This document shows, piece after piece, positions 33,064 to 42,959 of a stretch of 64,000 nucleotides of DNA (the first letter of the stretch is position 1; each line of letters begins with the position of its first letter). The notes under the pieces were generated by a model, which did not search any database, was not told the origin of the DNA, and was given only the letters and a program-made list of their open reading frames with translations. The translations under genes and the position numbers were made by a program. The stretch is from CAITYL01 sp041651315 (GTDB lineage: Bacteria > Verrucomicrobiota > Lentisphaeria > Oligosphaerales > CAITYL01), in contig JBAZJM010000001.1 of assembly GCA_041651315.1 (NCBI GenBank), forward strand, positions 38,933 to 102,932. Reading direction: 5' to 3'.

Positions 33064-33810
33064 ATGGCCACGAAGAAGAAGACTGAGAAGAAGACTGATG
33101 GTAAGACCGGTGAGAAGAAAGTTCTGACGCCAAAGCAAGCACAAATCAAGGTCAGTTCTTTGTTCAGGGGCCTCGATAATGAGGTCACGAAAATTCAAAC
33201 TGGGATGAAGACGATCCATGGACTCAAGTCGCAGATTAGCAATCTTGCTCTTGGTCTTGCTAACGTTGCTGTGACAGCAACTGCAGCGGCGAAAGCTGCA
33301 AAGACAGCAAAGCCCGCTGCTGCAAAGCCCGCAAAGGCGACGGCGAAGCCAGTAAAAAAGGCAGCAGCGAAGCCCGCAAAGGCCGTAGCGAAGCCAGCGA
33401 AGGAGCCAAAGGCAGCGAAGCCAGCGAAGGAGCCAAAGGCAGCGAAGCCGGCTACCGCAAAGGCCGCGAAGCCTGCGAAGGCCGCCAACATTGAAAAAGC
33501 TCCAGTTCCGAATCGTCCCACGACTCGTGATGCAATCAAGGAAATCTTGACTGAGGCAGGCAAGTTCCTCCCTGTCATTGAGGTCCGCGATCTCATCGTT
33601 GCGAAGTATGGCTACATCTCTCGTCAGTCTGTTTACCAAGCTGCCAAGAAGGACAAGGACGTTATCGTCATTGATGGGAAGCTTGGCCTAGCCGGTTTTG
33701 CGAAACCGACTGAGACAGCTGAGACGACTGAGACGACTGAGGATGATAATGCTGAAGAAGCATTGGTGAATAAGATCGCACAGAGTCAAGCGACATCAGC
33801 GATGGCCTAA
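33064..33810 (+). CDS. Histone H1-like DNA-binding protein with winged helix
   Basis: 248 residues. Lys-rich N-terminus, then a low-complexity Ala/Lys/Pro region (about 75-145) with many AKPA repeats as in bacterial and eukaryotic H1-like tails, then a winged-helix-like domain (about 150-220, RPTTRDAIKEILTEAG). Should bind and compact phage DNA. Strong GAGAATAGGG ribosome binding region; a palindrome ACTCGCA-T-TGCGAGT sits about 30 bp upstream as a possible operator. GC-rich codons suggest high expression. Confidence 0.7.
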   Translation: MATKKKTEKKTDGKTGEKKVLTPKQAQIKVSSLFRGLDNEVTKIQTGMKTIHGLKSQISNLALGLANVAVTATAAAKAAKTAKPAAAKPAKATAKPVKKAAAKPAKAVAKPAKEPKAAKPAKEPKAAKPATAKAAKPAKAANIEKAPVPNRPTTRDAIKEILTEAGKFLPVIEVRDLIVAKYGYISRQSVYQAAKKDKDVIVIDGKLGLAGFAKPTETAETTETTEDDNAEEALVNKIAQSQATSAMA

Positions 33811-33832
33811 TCGCTCAAAAGTACGATCTAAC

Positions 33833-34177
33833 ATGGTTGAAGAATTGAACAGCTTGGATAGAGAGAGTGATATTCTTCCCACTTATGCGGCTCGGGTTGC
33901 TCGAATGCTTTATCTGAGACAGTCCTGCTCGGAACAGCATTTAGTTTTCCAAACGGAACTTCTCTTAATAAAAACAGCCGAATCGAAACTAAAGAAATGG
34001 CTAATTGACTTACACGGTCCTTTTGGTTTAAAGCAACTCCGAGCCAGCATAGAGGCCGAGTTAAGGTCTCTGATTAAGGAAAAATTGAAAAATCTCGATT
34101 CAGGACCGCTTTTTCCGGTTCTTGCCGATGAAGTGAGCGGGGTATCCTTCGATTTTCTCTTTTTAGATCAGAACTAA
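33833..34177 (+). CDS. Hypothetical helical protein, 114 aa
   Basis: Helical, charged, with two Cys-free coiled-coil-like stretches (AARVARMLYLRQSC, LRASIEAELRSLIKEKL). No family recognised. Follows the H1-like gene after 22 bp and precedes the YkgJ-type gene by 4 bp. Confidence 0.5.
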   Translation: MVEELNSLDRESDILPTYAARVARMLYLRQSCSEQHLVFQTELLLIKTAESKLKKWLIDLHGPFGLKQLRASIEAELRSLIKEKLKNLDSGPLFPVLADEVSGVSFDFLFLDQN

Positions 34178-34181
34178 TAAC

Positions 34182-34778
34182 TTGGACTTCCCGCTTGCAT
34201 CAACATTATCAGGAGTTAAGTCCGTCGTTCTTACGACTATAGCTAGTTCTGAGAAACGACGACTTAAAACTGTCGGTGTTAGTTGCAAGAGAAGCTGTTC
34301 TGGCTGTTGTAGACGTTACATAGAAATAACGGTAGCCGAGGCCTCGATCATAGTTTCTTTCCTTAAACAGAAAAAACTATGGGACTCCGTTAAAGAAAAG
34401 GCAGAGCGGGCATCTTCAATGGCAAAGAAGGTGCCCTCTAATGCTTGGTTCAAGATGGATATTAAGTGTCCGGTACTTAATGATGATGATTTATGCTCAG
34501 CTTATTCAGTAAGGCCTCCGGTCTGTGCTGTTCATTATGCTAAATCAGACCCAGCAGTTTGTAATCCTTCTAAATTTTCAAATCAGAAATATGACCCCCT
34601 AGAGTTTGTGGAAGAGTTTGCAGAATCAAGAAAGAAACTCAGTTCTACACTTGCCGGTTATGGAGTGTTGCAAATGGTTCTGCCCCTTCCAACAGCTTTG
34701 CTTATGGCAGATCGGATTTCGATAAAGACTGGCCTTTCCTATGATCAGGTCATGTCAATAATCCGAAATGAGATATAG
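34182..34778 (+). CDS. YkgJ-type cysteine cluster protein
   Basis: 198 residues. The pattern CKRSCSGCC, then KCPVLNDDDLC, SVRPPVCAVHY matches the YkgJ/zinc- or iron-chelating family, which has a conserved CxxCxxCC...CP...C...RPxxC layout. TTG start 4 bp after the previous stop; no better start exists before the first Cys. Family function is not established. Confidence 0.65.
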   Translation: MDFPLASTLSGVKSVVLTTIASSEKRRLKTVGVSCKRSCSGCCRRYIEITVAEASIIVSFLKQKKLWDSVKEKAERASSMAKKVPSNAWFKMDIKCPVLNDDDLCSAYSVRPPVCAVHYAKSDPAVCNPSKFSNQKYDPLEFVEEFAESRKKLSSTLAGYGVLQMVLPLPTALLMADRISIKTGLSYDQVMSIIRNEI

Positions 34779-34876
34779 TATATAGTATATATTTCGAAAA
34801 TATATGGCATAATTATCGATTTCGAAGCTCTTGATAAGATAGAGAATTGTTAGTCTGTCTTTACGAGAGATGAGTT

Positions 34877-37405
34877 ATGCCAAAGCCTTTCCCGACGAAT
34901 ATTAAATCCGGTCCTGGACAAGGGGCCTCCGGTAAGCCAGGCCCGCAGGGACCTGAGGGACCAGGTTTTGCTCCAAGTATCGACTTAACTGGAAACCGAG
35001 CTCAACAAGCCGTTATCGGTCTTCGAGAACGTCCCATATCAGCAGATCCACCTGCTGTCGGAAATGTTTATGCTTGGAACGGAGTTCAATGGGCTCCAGT
35101 TACCATTAGTTCTGGCGGAAATGTTCCAGATCCAGATACTGGAAATGTTTTTGACGTTTTAACAGTATTCGGTAACTATTCTCCTGTTGCAACCATTCTA
35201 ACTTCATCTGGTGAATTTTGGTCAGTAAACTATGGTGATGTCGGGAATCCGAGTATATTACGGACTGATTTATCTACTAATAGACCAGATCTCATCATTA
35301 TAGGACCGAGTTCAAGTGAAGAATGGTATAACATAATCGAAATCCCTGGAAACGTACTGGTCGTAGTTGGGGATAACTCTAGTGGAATCCGCTTCATGCG
35401 AGCCATAGATTTATCCGTATCTCCGCCAGTCATTGGTGAGCCTTGTGAAGTTGGACTTCGTCCAGTTACTTCTGATTATGGGGGTGGTAAATCACCTGGA
35501 TCAATTGCTTTTGATGGTACATATTTATGGACTGTCGTATCCACGGGAGGAGCTTACGCTCAATATACAGGAGGGGGAACTGCAGCCATTTCATATTATG
35601 GCTCAATAATTTTATCTGATGGATCTGGTGAATTTCCAACCTATGCAGCTTGGGTTACATTTGATCCGAATGGTTCTAACTATAGTGATGGTCTTCCTAG
35701 ATTATGGTTCTTAAGTAGTGCACTAAGCTCTAGTACTGACTATTATGCAGTCATGGATCGAGTCGTTATAGGTACCTATACGATCGATTTATCGGTACCG
35801 ATCAATAATGAATTATATAGACCATGTGAAATATTAATTGGCGGAAATCGTCTTTTTTATTTACAATCTTCAGATAATGACGGAAACGTTGCGAGGATCA
35901 ATCCTGATACCGGTGATATTGAAACGTGGGTTTTCGTAAATCCTACGGGGTTTGCTCCCGCTTCTTTTGCTTATGATCCGGAAACTTCCAATTTAATCGT
36001 TTCAACTATTAGAAACGATTATAGTGGATTATATGTTAATGTGAATATCATAACTGCTAATCTCAATAGCATAACTGTAGTTGACCTACCACTATTTACG
36101 TATCCAGGAATAATTGGTGTCTATCCAGCGCCATCAAATCCCCCGATTGCTCATTTGTCAGTATGGGATACGACAGGCGGTCATGGTTGGATTCCATCCG
36201 GTGGATGGTCTGACATGATTTATAAGCCTACTCCGAATCTTCGCGCATTAGTTCAAGTTGACATATCTACACATGATGTGATCTATTCGAACCATCATAT
36301 GTTGGCATATGCTGCTGCTGGATCTGGGGGTGGCGCAACTGATTTTACTAATGTAGTGTTTGTTGATTCAGGAACCACTGGTGCTCAAACGGGTACTTCA
36401 GAAGATCCATTCATAACAATCACTCAAGCCATCGCTGCACTTACGTCTGGTGGAACAATCATCATTGTTCCTGGATACTATGGTAGTGAACCAGCAATAA
36501 CATTTACTCAGTTAATATCGTTCATAAATTTAGCTGGGTTAATTTATGGGGCTGAATCTTTCATCACTAACGGTGCTGAAGTATATTTACCTCCATTATA
36601 TGGTCCCGTAGCAACAATTCAAGGGTGTTCTATCGCAGAAATAATATCGGTTGATAGCGTAACAATGAATAATTGTTATGGTGGAAATATCACTTGTGCC
36701 GGTTCTTTGATAGTTACGAATAGCACTATTAATGGAGTCATAACATTAAGCAATGGATATGCTATCTTTACTGGTTGTAGGTCTTTCGGACCAACAATTA
36801 ACATGGATTCAAACTATCAACTTGAATTCTATAATTGCAATGTTGCTTATCAAGGGGCTCAACCAACCATCATTTTCAATGCACCCGGTGGAATTGTATA
36901 TGTTGATTCAACGACTTGGTATCATTTTAAATTACAAAGTCCAGCATATGGTCCTTCATTAACTAATGCAGTAATAAAATTGATGGGTGGAATTGGATCT
37001 GATGGATCCGACTCTAGTCCATCGAATACTAATTTATCGACTAACTCAAGTACGGCAGTTTTTGTTGTCAATGATTTTGGAAAATGGTTTGCTCCGTCTA
37101 GCGATTATACGATCGTTTTAGGAGCCCGGATACTTTTCTGGCAACCATCAACTAAAACAAATACTGGTTTCCTTGATATGACTGTGTGCATGCATATCAC
37201 TACGAATGCATCTGGAGTTGCTACTGTTGAGTTAAAATCAGCAATCAACTCAAATTCAATTTACTTGCCAACTATTCTGTCAACTGCCGTAGGAACTATA
37301 ACTGCAACTGCAGGCGGTTTTACTATTTACGCAACTCGTCCGACTGGTGTTGCATTTACAGCTAGAGCTAAATGGTGGTTTGCTTCAGCTGAGTTACTTG
37401 CATAA
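34877..37405 (+). CDS. Collagen-like/propeller/beta-helix fibre protein, 842 aa
   Basis: Starts with a short collagen-like Gly-Pro-Gln segment (about 12-32), then a propeller-like region with repeated SNLIV/DG-type strands (about 90-480). A DUF1565-like parallel beta-helix region follows (about 495-700: GTSEDPFITITQAIAAL, TIIIVPGYY), then a C-terminal beta domain. This is the layout of a tail fibre or virion adhesin. An AT-rich 98-bp upstream region with several TATAT runs probably holds its promoter. Confidence 0.7.
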   Translation: MPKPFPTNIKSGPGQGASGKPGPQGPEGPGFAPSIDLTGNRAQQAVIGLRERPISADPPAVGNVYAWNGVQWAPVTISSGGNVPDPDTGNVFDVLTVFGNYSPVATILTSSGEFWSVNYGDVGNPSILRTDLSTNRPDLIIIGPSSSEEWYNIIEIPGNVLVVVGDNSSGIRFMRAIDLSVSPPVIGEPCEVGLRPVTSDYGGGKSPGSIAFDGTYLWTVVSTGGAYAQYTGGGTAAISYYGSIILSDGSGEFPTYAAWVTFDPNGSNYSDGLPRLWFLSSALSSSTDYYAVMDRVVIGTYTIDLSVPINNELYRPCEILIGGNRLFYLQSSDNDGNVARINPDTGDIETWVFVNPTGFAPASFAYDPETSNLIVSTIRNDYSGLYVNVNIITANLNSITVVDLPLFTYPGIIGVYPAPSNPPIAHLSVWDTTGGHGWIPSGGWSDMIYKPTPNLRALVQVDISTHDVIYSNHHMLAYAAAGSGGGATDFTNVVFVDSGTTGAQTGTSEDPFITITQAIAALTSGGTIIIVPGYYGSEPAITFTQLISFINLAGLIYGAESFITNGAEVYLPPLYGPVATIQGCSIAEIISVDSVTMNNCYGGNITCAGSLIVTNSTINGVITLSNGYAIFTGCRSFGPTINMDSNYQLEFYNCNVAYQGAQPTIIFNAPGGIVYVDSTTWYHFKLQSPAYGPSLTNAVIKLMGGIGSDGSDSSPSNTNLSTNSSTAVFVVNDFGKWFAPSSDYTIVLGARILFWQPSTKTNTGFLDMTVCMHITTNASGVATVELKSAINSNSIYLPTILSTAVGTITATAGGFTIYATRPTGVAFTARAKWWFASAELLA

Positions 37406-37464
37406 TATTAGTTTAGTCTTCTCATCATTCATCTATATCAGGATCATCAAGAAAGGTTATCATT

Positions 37465-37887
37465 ATGCAAGACTTGGATATTATCGGTCTTTTTACTCGT
37501 CCAGGAACCTACATACTAGGTGTAGGAATCTTCATTGTCGTATTCATGATCCGGAAGATTGTGGAAAGTGCCTGGCCAAAACTGAAGAAACAAGCAGACG
37601 CCAATGATCCGAAATTAACATATCTGACTTCAATGGCACGTTGGTGGAATGAAGTTATCCTCTATCTTCTCCCAGTTATCCTTGGTTCATTCTGCGGACT
37701 TATCAAAAGTGATTTTCTGTTTGCCGGTATTGGAGTTAAAGGCGGAAAGATTATCTTTGGAGCAGTAGTTGGCTGGTTTGCCAGTTTCCTCTACAAATTA
37801 CTTCGTAGAGTCATTAAGCAAAAGACTGGTGTTGATATCATTCCGGATGTCAGTGCAAGTGACATAGATACGCCTGCTGGCGGATGA
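37465..37887 (+). CDS. Holin-like multi-pass membrane protein, 140 aa
   Basis: Three hydrophobic segments (about 15-32, 58-78 and 88-108), a charged C-terminus and small size are compatible with a holin. It sits between two fibre genes and is followed by a strong terminator. No holin family motif is recognised, so other membrane roles are possible. Confidence 0.45.
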   Translation: MQDLDIIGLFTRPGTYILGVGIFIVVFMIRKIVESAWPKLKKQADANDPKLTYLTSMARWWNEVILYLLPVILGSFCGLIKSDFLFAGIGVKGGKIIFGAVVGWFASFLYKLLRRVIKQKTGVDIIPDVSASDIDTPAGG

Positions 37888-37895
37888 GATGGTTT

Positions 37896-37955
37896 GACGA
37901 TTCATTGCCTACATTCTGATTATTCGGGATGTAGGCAAAATCGTATCGTCTTTTT
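37896..37955 (+). terminator. Nested-hairpin intrinsic terminator
   Basis: Outer arms GACGAT (37896-37901) and ATCGTC (37945-37950) enclose an inner perfect 10-bp stem, TTGCCTACAT (37905-37914) with ATGTAGGCAA (37929-37938). TTTTT follows directly at 37951-37955. A good rho-independent terminator for the membrane-protein transcript. Confidence 0.75.
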
Positions 37956-37982
37956 AATCATAGTTCCATTTGAGACAAAGTA

Positions 37983-40613
37983 ATGACAATACCCGGTTTA
38001 TTCTGGTTGCCTCAAGTTTCTGCTAGTGCCCCCGCTATTTATTGGGGACCACCATCAGAAGTCATAGCTACTTCTTCAGATGCATCTTATTCTCCAGATG
38101 GAACTGTAGCTTATGTAGCTGATGGATCTAGTACGAACCTAATTCGGTTAAATACCGGTAATGGAACTCATACTAATGTAACTCTCCCCGTTTCTAATGA
38201 TTATGGATCATCAGGCATTTTTACTCCTGATGGTTTATATCTTTTCATTCCATATTCAGGAGGGATTTTAAAACATAATACTCTCAATGGTTCAGTAATT
38301 AATATAGTAACAGGACATAATTATTATTCTGGTACAAGTTCATATTATATTAGTCCGGACGGGCAATATGCATTCTTTTCTCAATCGGACTTACTAGGCT
38401 TTACTCGAATCAATATCGGGAATGACTCAGCATTAAATATTCCATTAACTCTCGCAATGGGATATGGTGAAAGTTTTTCCCCAGACAGTCGATGGTTTTA
38501 TATATATCATGCCCACGGAAATTTCACTAAGATAGATGTTAGAACTGGCGCTACGACTCTTTTCGGGATCGGTACCGATGCGTATTCCAGTTATGGTGGA
38601 GTTTTTAGCGCTGACAATAGCACATTTTATGTCGCTTTCCCAGATCACACTGATCTATATAAATTTAATACGACAACAGATGCTTTTACAACAAAAAGTA
38701 TCGGTGGTCTAAGTGGTTATTTATATATAACTCCCGATAGATCTTCAATCATGATCCCGAGACCGTCGTATGGCCTCACCATATATGACATCGCTACAGA
38801 TTCAGCATTAAATATACCCACAAATAGTGGCGTATCTGGTGGTGGCGAAGGCATATTTTCACCAGATTTCAAGTATTTTTATCAATATGGATGGTCATTA
38901 GTATCGAAAGTGGATTTAACTACGCATGCTGTCACTGAATTAAATATAGGAGGTGATATTAACTACGGAGTCTTCGACTCAACAATAAGTAGAGATGGTA
39001 ATCTCTTATATCTTTTAAAATCAGAGCCATCCGATAGACGAATAGTTAAAATTGCAACATCAACTAGTTCCGTTAATTCTACTAATCTTAGTGATTCATC
39101 AGGATCTACAATGGGTCTTTCTCCTGATGAATCAATAGTACTTATTCCACGGGATAACGATGTATTGAGAGTTGAAGCATCGAGTTTGTCTCTTCATAAA
39201 TCTGCAGATTCTACTTTTGCTTACTATAATGATTCAAATTTCTCCTGGAATGATGCATATCTTTATGTGTCATCATCGAATAGCGGATTTAATAGAATAG
39301 ATAGACCAAGACCACCAAAAGCTAATATTTATTACGGGCCTCCATCTGAGAACATCTTGCTAGGAGGTTATCCATCTGTAACATACTCAGCTGATAAATC
39401 AGTTGCGTTTATTTGCGATGGAACAGCTAATTTAACCCGTGTCGATATGAATGCTGGAACTCACACCGTCATTGTGCTTCCAGTTGCCGTCAGTAATAGT
39501 GGCGTTTATACTAAAGACGAAAGATTTCTTTTCCTCCCATACTCAGGAGGAGTGGTTAAACTGAACGCTTGGGATAATACGTCAGTTTTGATCTCAGCAC
39601 TTTATTCTCCTTCTAGAATAGTTCTATCGCCAAATGGATTATATTTATTAATAAATAATAACTCTCCAGCTTATGTTTTAACCAAAATAAATATAGAAAC
39701 TAGCGTAATTTCATACATTAGTTTAGGATCAACACATTCAGCTTATTCCGATAATTGGTGGGTATCACCAAATAGTTTATATTGTTACGTCTTCAACCCT
39801 TATAGTTTTACATATGGTGCTGCTTTCTTTACTCAGGTTAATATTGAAGCTGAAACTGCATCATCATTCGCCATATCTGGTGCTGGATCACCAAACGGAT
39901 GCTCTCTTGTTTTTAAACCTGATAGCAGCGCTTTCTATTGCACTTATCCGAATCAACATGTGATCCAAAAAATCGATATTGCAACTAATGCTATTGTAAG
40001 TACGATAGACATGGGCGGGGCATCGATAAATAATTATGTTTTAACATCAACTAGCGATGGTTCAATACTTTTTGCTCCGCATAATACCGGAGTTGCTAGA
40101 CTGGTTACTGCCACTGATACTTTAACAACTATATCTGTTACTACTGTTGGGACTCGCGGAGTTCTTTCATGGAATGATGCATATTTTTATTTATATGGAA
40201 CTACTACGGTTACAAAAATTGATGTACAAACTGGTGCTACTACGAACATAACTATTGGCGGGAGTTCTTCATATAGTATATACACATCTGTTTTCAGTAC
40301 TGATAATAATTATTTATTTGTACTTAAACAAGGATCATCAATCGGTAGATTAGCTAAAATTAAATTATCAGACAATACTGTAACCGGTATCAATACGACT
40401 GATTACAGCCCGTATTCATTAGCTATCTCTCCGGATCAGTCACTAATAATGGTAACTCAGATCGATAGTATACTTCGTGTTGTTATTTCAACCATGGCCA
40501 CAAACATAATATCAGCACCTGGACTAAATTATTCATCAGAAGCCTTCTCTCAAGCAGATACTTACCTATATGCTTTAAACTACAGCGGCAGTTTTTACAA
40601 AATTGATAGGTAA
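37983..40613 (+). CDS. Tandem beta-propeller surface protein, 876 aa
   Basis: Built of two homologous halves: residues about 18-450 begin IYWGPPSEVIATSSDASYS and residues about 452-876 begin IYYGPPSENILLGGYPSVTYS. Each half has many SPDG-type blades typical of YVTN/WD-like propellers. No signal peptide and no enzyme motif. Probably a virion adhesin or receptor-binding protein. It starts 28 bp after a terminator, so it has its own promoter. Confidence 0.7.
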   Translation: MTIPGLFWLPQVSASAPAIYWGPPSEVIATSSDASYSPDGTVAYVADGSSTNLIRLNTGNGTHTNVTLPVSNDYGSSGIFTPDGLYLFIPYSGGILKHNTLNGSVINIVTGHNYYSGTSSYYISPDGQYAFFSQSDLLGFTRINIGNDSALNIPLTLAMGYGESFSPDSRWFYIYHAHGNFTKIDVRTGATTLFGIGTDAYSSYGGVFSADNSTFYVAFPDHTDLYKFNTTTDAFTTKSIGGLSGYLYITPDRSSIMIPRPSYGLTIYDIATDSALNIPTNSGVSGGGEGIFSPDFKYFYQYGWSLVSKVDLTTHAVTELNIGGDINYGVFDSTISRDGNLLYLLKSEPSDRRIVKIATSTSSVNSTNLSDSSGSTMGLSPDESIVLIPRDNDVLRVEASSLSLHKSADSTFAYYNDSNFSWNDAYLYVSSSNSGFNRIDRPRPPKANIYYGPPSENILLGGYPSVTYSADKSVAFICDGTANLTRVDMNAGTHTVIVLPVAVSNSGVYTKDERFLFLPYSGGVVKLNAWDNTSVLISALYSPSRIVLSPNGLYLLINNNSPAYVLTKINIETSVISYISLGSTHSAYSDNWWVSPNSLYCYVFNPYSFTYGAAFFTQVNIEAETASSFAISGAGSPNGCSLVFKPDSSAFYCTYPNQHVIQKIDIATNAIVSTIDMGGASINNYVLTSTSDGSILFAPHNTGVARLVTATDTLTTISVTTVGTRGVLSWNDAYFYLYGTTTVTKIDVQTGATTNITIGGSSSYSIYTSVFSTDNNYLFVLKQGSSIGRLAKIKLSDNTVTGINTTDYSPYSLAISPDQSLIMVTQIDSILRVVISTMATNIISAPGLNYSSEAFSQADTYLYALNYSGSFYKIDR

Positions 40614-40615
40614 CC

Positions 40616-41158
40616 ATGAATCTATCTAGATTATTAGCTGACACTAAGTATGATTTTCCAGACTTCAAACTTCTTTCGAAGTCTGGGAGTAAATTCATGA
40701 AATTAATCGATGTTTGTCTAAAGATAATAACCTTTGGACAAATGAAGACTTTCATGACGAATTTCACGACTACAATTGGATATACGGTATATGTATCATC
40801 ATCTTGGGAAAAGATGACCGATATAAATAAGATAATTATTCTTCGACACGAACGTATTCATATGCAACAACGGAATAAATATGGACCGTTGATGTTCTCA
40901 TTTCTCTATTTATTTTTTCCGTTACCGTGCATTTTTGCCTATTTCAGAATGAAGTTTGAGACTGAAGCTTACGCAGAGACAATAAAAGCAACAGCAGAAC
41001 TTACTGAAATAGGTGCAGCTTTAGTTCAATCTAAAGAGTATAAAGAGAAGATAATCAAGAACTTCACGGAAGCTTCATACTTTTGGACTTGGCCTTTCCG
41101 AGCAAGTCTTGAAGCTTGGTATTCTCGAGCTCTATCAGCCGCTCTTACTAAGGGGTAA
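40616..41158 (+). CDS. Putative membrane-associated zinc metalloprotease
   Basis: 180 residues. An HExxH motif (LRHERIHMQQ, about 79-88) is followed by a hydrophobic segment (about 96-112) and a downstream Glu-rich stretch (KFETEAYAE) that could supply the third ligand. Layout is like small membrane metallopeptidases. It could process virion or envelope proteins. Starts 3 bp after the propeller gene. Confidence 0.55.
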   Translation: MNLSRLLADTKYDFPDFKLLSKSGSKFMKLIDVCLKIITFGQMKTFMTNFTTTIGYTVYVSSSWEKMTDINKIIILRHERIHMQQRNKYGPLMFSFLYLFFPLPCIFAYFRMKFETEAYAETIKATAELTEIGAALVQSKEYKEKIIKNFTEASYFWTWPFRASLEAWYSRALSAALTKG

Positions 41159-41987
41159 ATGATAGCACGTTGATATTCCCAACGGCTAAATAATTACCCA
41201 TATTTCCTGATGATCGTTTCCACTGCAATGAGCCTGTCGCTGCTCCACTTGGGAGAATAACCTGGTGTGTGATGTTAAAACAATCAGAAACACCGGTGCC
41301 AACTCTTATCGGATAATCAAGGCCAACAGCGCTTCCAATTGTTAACCTGACTGCTGAGAGATTTGATGCATTATTTTGAGTTGGGCCTGTGGCCATCAAA
41401 ACACCAGTCACATTAATTATAACTGGTCCGCCAAGTGCTCCAATTCGAAAGATACTAGACGGGATTGTGTTATATGATACTGATGTCTGTCCGTGTGCTT
41501 GACCAGCGGCACCAATACCAGTAAATACACAAGTTGAAGAATTGCAGTCAAATGATGGACCAGTAGCGCCTACGGGTCCAGTGACTCCTTGAGGACCAAT
41601 AGGACCGGTAGCGCCTACGGGTCCAGTGGCACCTTGAGTACCACCGTTTATTCCCGTCATCCCGAGAAGAGAAACTCTCTCATTCATGACGGTTCTGAGA
41701 ATGCCGCCCGAAGCTATGGCGTGACCTATTCTAACATGATTTCCCGTTGGGTAACCGGCAGTAGCTGTATTTAGAATAGCAGGGACAGAAGATGCATCTA
41801 AGTATAGATATGTAGTTGCATCATCAAAAATTGCTATTGGCCCAGTTCCGTCAAACTGTCTTGCATGACCGTCATTATATCCAAACGTATCTACGTTAAC
41901 TTGTAGGTTATTCCCTACCCCTTTCAATACGGTTCCGAATGTCGGGACTGCCTCTTCGGCATAATTTCTAAAAAGATGAGTGGCCAT
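41148..41987 (-). CDS. Collagen-like virion fibre protein, 279 aa
   Basis: Contains a central collagen-like run of Gly-x-y triplets (about 110-145, GATGPVGATGPIGPQ) between two beta-rich domains; the N-terminal part starts MATHLFRNYAEE. Such proteins form trimeric fibres or whiskers. It overlaps the 3' end of the metalloprotease gene by 11 bp and abuts the tail-fibre-like gene upstream on its strand. Confidence 0.65.
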   Translation of the reverse strand: MATHLFRNYAEEAVPTFGTVLKGVGNNLQVNVDTFGYNDGHARQFDGTGPIAIFDDATTYLYLDASSVPAILNTATAGYPTGNHVRIGHAIASGGILRTVMNERVSLLGMTGINGGTQGATGPVGATGPIGPQGVTGPVGATGPSFDCNSSTCVFTGIGAAGQAHGQTSVSYNTIPSSIFRIGALGGPVIINVTGVLMATGPTQNNASNLSAVRLTIGSAVGLDYPIRVGTGVSDCFNITHQVILPSGAATGSLQWKRSSGNMGNYLAVGNINVLSFTP

Positions 41988-42532
41988 TAGTACGCCCTTC
42001 CTGTTAGGGTCATGGCGTTTGTCGTGCTTATGTTTGGATCGGTTGCGTTGAATGGAGTGAAATCCTCAACAAGTGTGCTGGCCTGGGTAAGAGACGTGAA
42101 CGTAGCAACTTGATCTTTTAACGAATCACCGTAAGCAACAACCGTATCAACCCAATTGAAAAACTGTTGAATATACTCAACCCTCGGGATTAATTTTTTT
42201 CGTATTCCATCTGTGAATATCTTAGTGAAAGAAATCTGTTGAGTTACTGTATATCTGGTTTGTATATAATTACTTACGTCATTATCTATTTGATCCTGAA
42301 GTGCTAAAATCATAGCAGCAACATTGGCAGCATTTGTATCGACAGCATCTTTCTCTACCTGTGTCATCTCAGCCAAATCGTCTCCAACCACTTTCCAATA
42401 TCTAACTGGAACTGCAGCGGATAGGAGAGTATCTAATCCCGGCGGGTTTATTAGCCAGAGTAATGGATCATAGTCCGGCGTATTCGCGCTATTTATGATC
42501 TGAAAAGTTGTTCTATTTACTACGGTTGCCAC
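41987..42532 (-). CDS. Tail-fibre-associated structural protein, 181 aa
   Basis: The pattern VVNRTTFQIINSANTPDY, LWLINP and WKVVGDDLAEMTQVEKDAVD is typical of short phage fibre or baseplate-connector proteins in which the N-terminal half is shared and the rest helical. The stop overlaps the start of the collagen-like gene by one base, so they are co-translated and probably assemble together. Confidence 0.6.
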   Translation of the reverse strand: MATVVNRTTFQIINSANTPDYDPLLWLINPPGLDTLLSAAVPVRYWKVVGDDLAEMTQVEKDAVDTNAANVAAMILALQDQIDNDVSNYIQTRYTVTQQISFTKIFTDGIRKKLIPRVEYIQQFFNWVDTVVAYGDSLKDQVATFTSLTQASTLVEDFTPFNATDPNISTTNAMTLTGRAY

Positions 42533-42602
42533 AAATTTAATCCAAACAACAAGTTTACTATTGTAAATTCGTCCAGTGACTCCAGTGTCGGTATGCGGAC
42601 AA

Positions 42603-42959
42603 ATGTTAGAGTGTCCTGAAGAATCTGACTCGTGTAAAAAACGATGTCCTTACGGAATGAAAAAAGAAAGACGGGAAGATAGAGCATTCCTGAGAACATA
42701 TTTTAAAGGAATCGGAGAAGCAGATTCCGTAGTTGAAATATGGGCATTCATTCTCCCTGGAACGGAAAAAGCAGTAATCGAATTTCAAATACGAGATCGA
42801 ACTGCAACTATCGGTGGAACAATCGGGGTTCTTGAACTTAACGGAACTTTCAATTTTCAGTCAGATGATAAAAAACATTGGGGAGGATGGACCGGTTGGG
42901 ATGAATTCTTAAAAGAAGCTAAGAAACTTCATTCAATGGCTCATATACTAGAATCTTGA
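42603..42959 (+). CDS. Hypothetical Cys-containing protein, 118 aa
   Basis: N-terminal cluster (LECPEESDSCKKRCPYG) with four Cys, then a beta-rich domain and a C-terminal SMAHILES that faintly resembles the tail of the zinc-knuckle family. The ATG at 42603 is preferred; a GTG at 42576 is possible. No clear ribosome binding site. Confidence 0.45.
   Translation: MLECPEESDSCKKRCPYGMKKERREDRAFLRTYFKGIGEADSVVEIWAFILPGTEKAVIEFQIRDRTATIGGTIGVLELNGTFNFQSDDKKHWGGWTGWDEFLKEAKKLHSMAHILES

Noticed and set aside
33300..33490. Possible DNA tandem repeat or CRISPR-like array
   Set aside because: The repetition is imperfect, in frame and explained by AKPA codons; no spacers of constant length.
33195..33639. 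Long antisense ORFs rich in Ala/Gly/Phe or Leu/Arg/Cys
   Set aside because: They are mirror images of the AKPA repeat of the H1-like gene and have no start signals.
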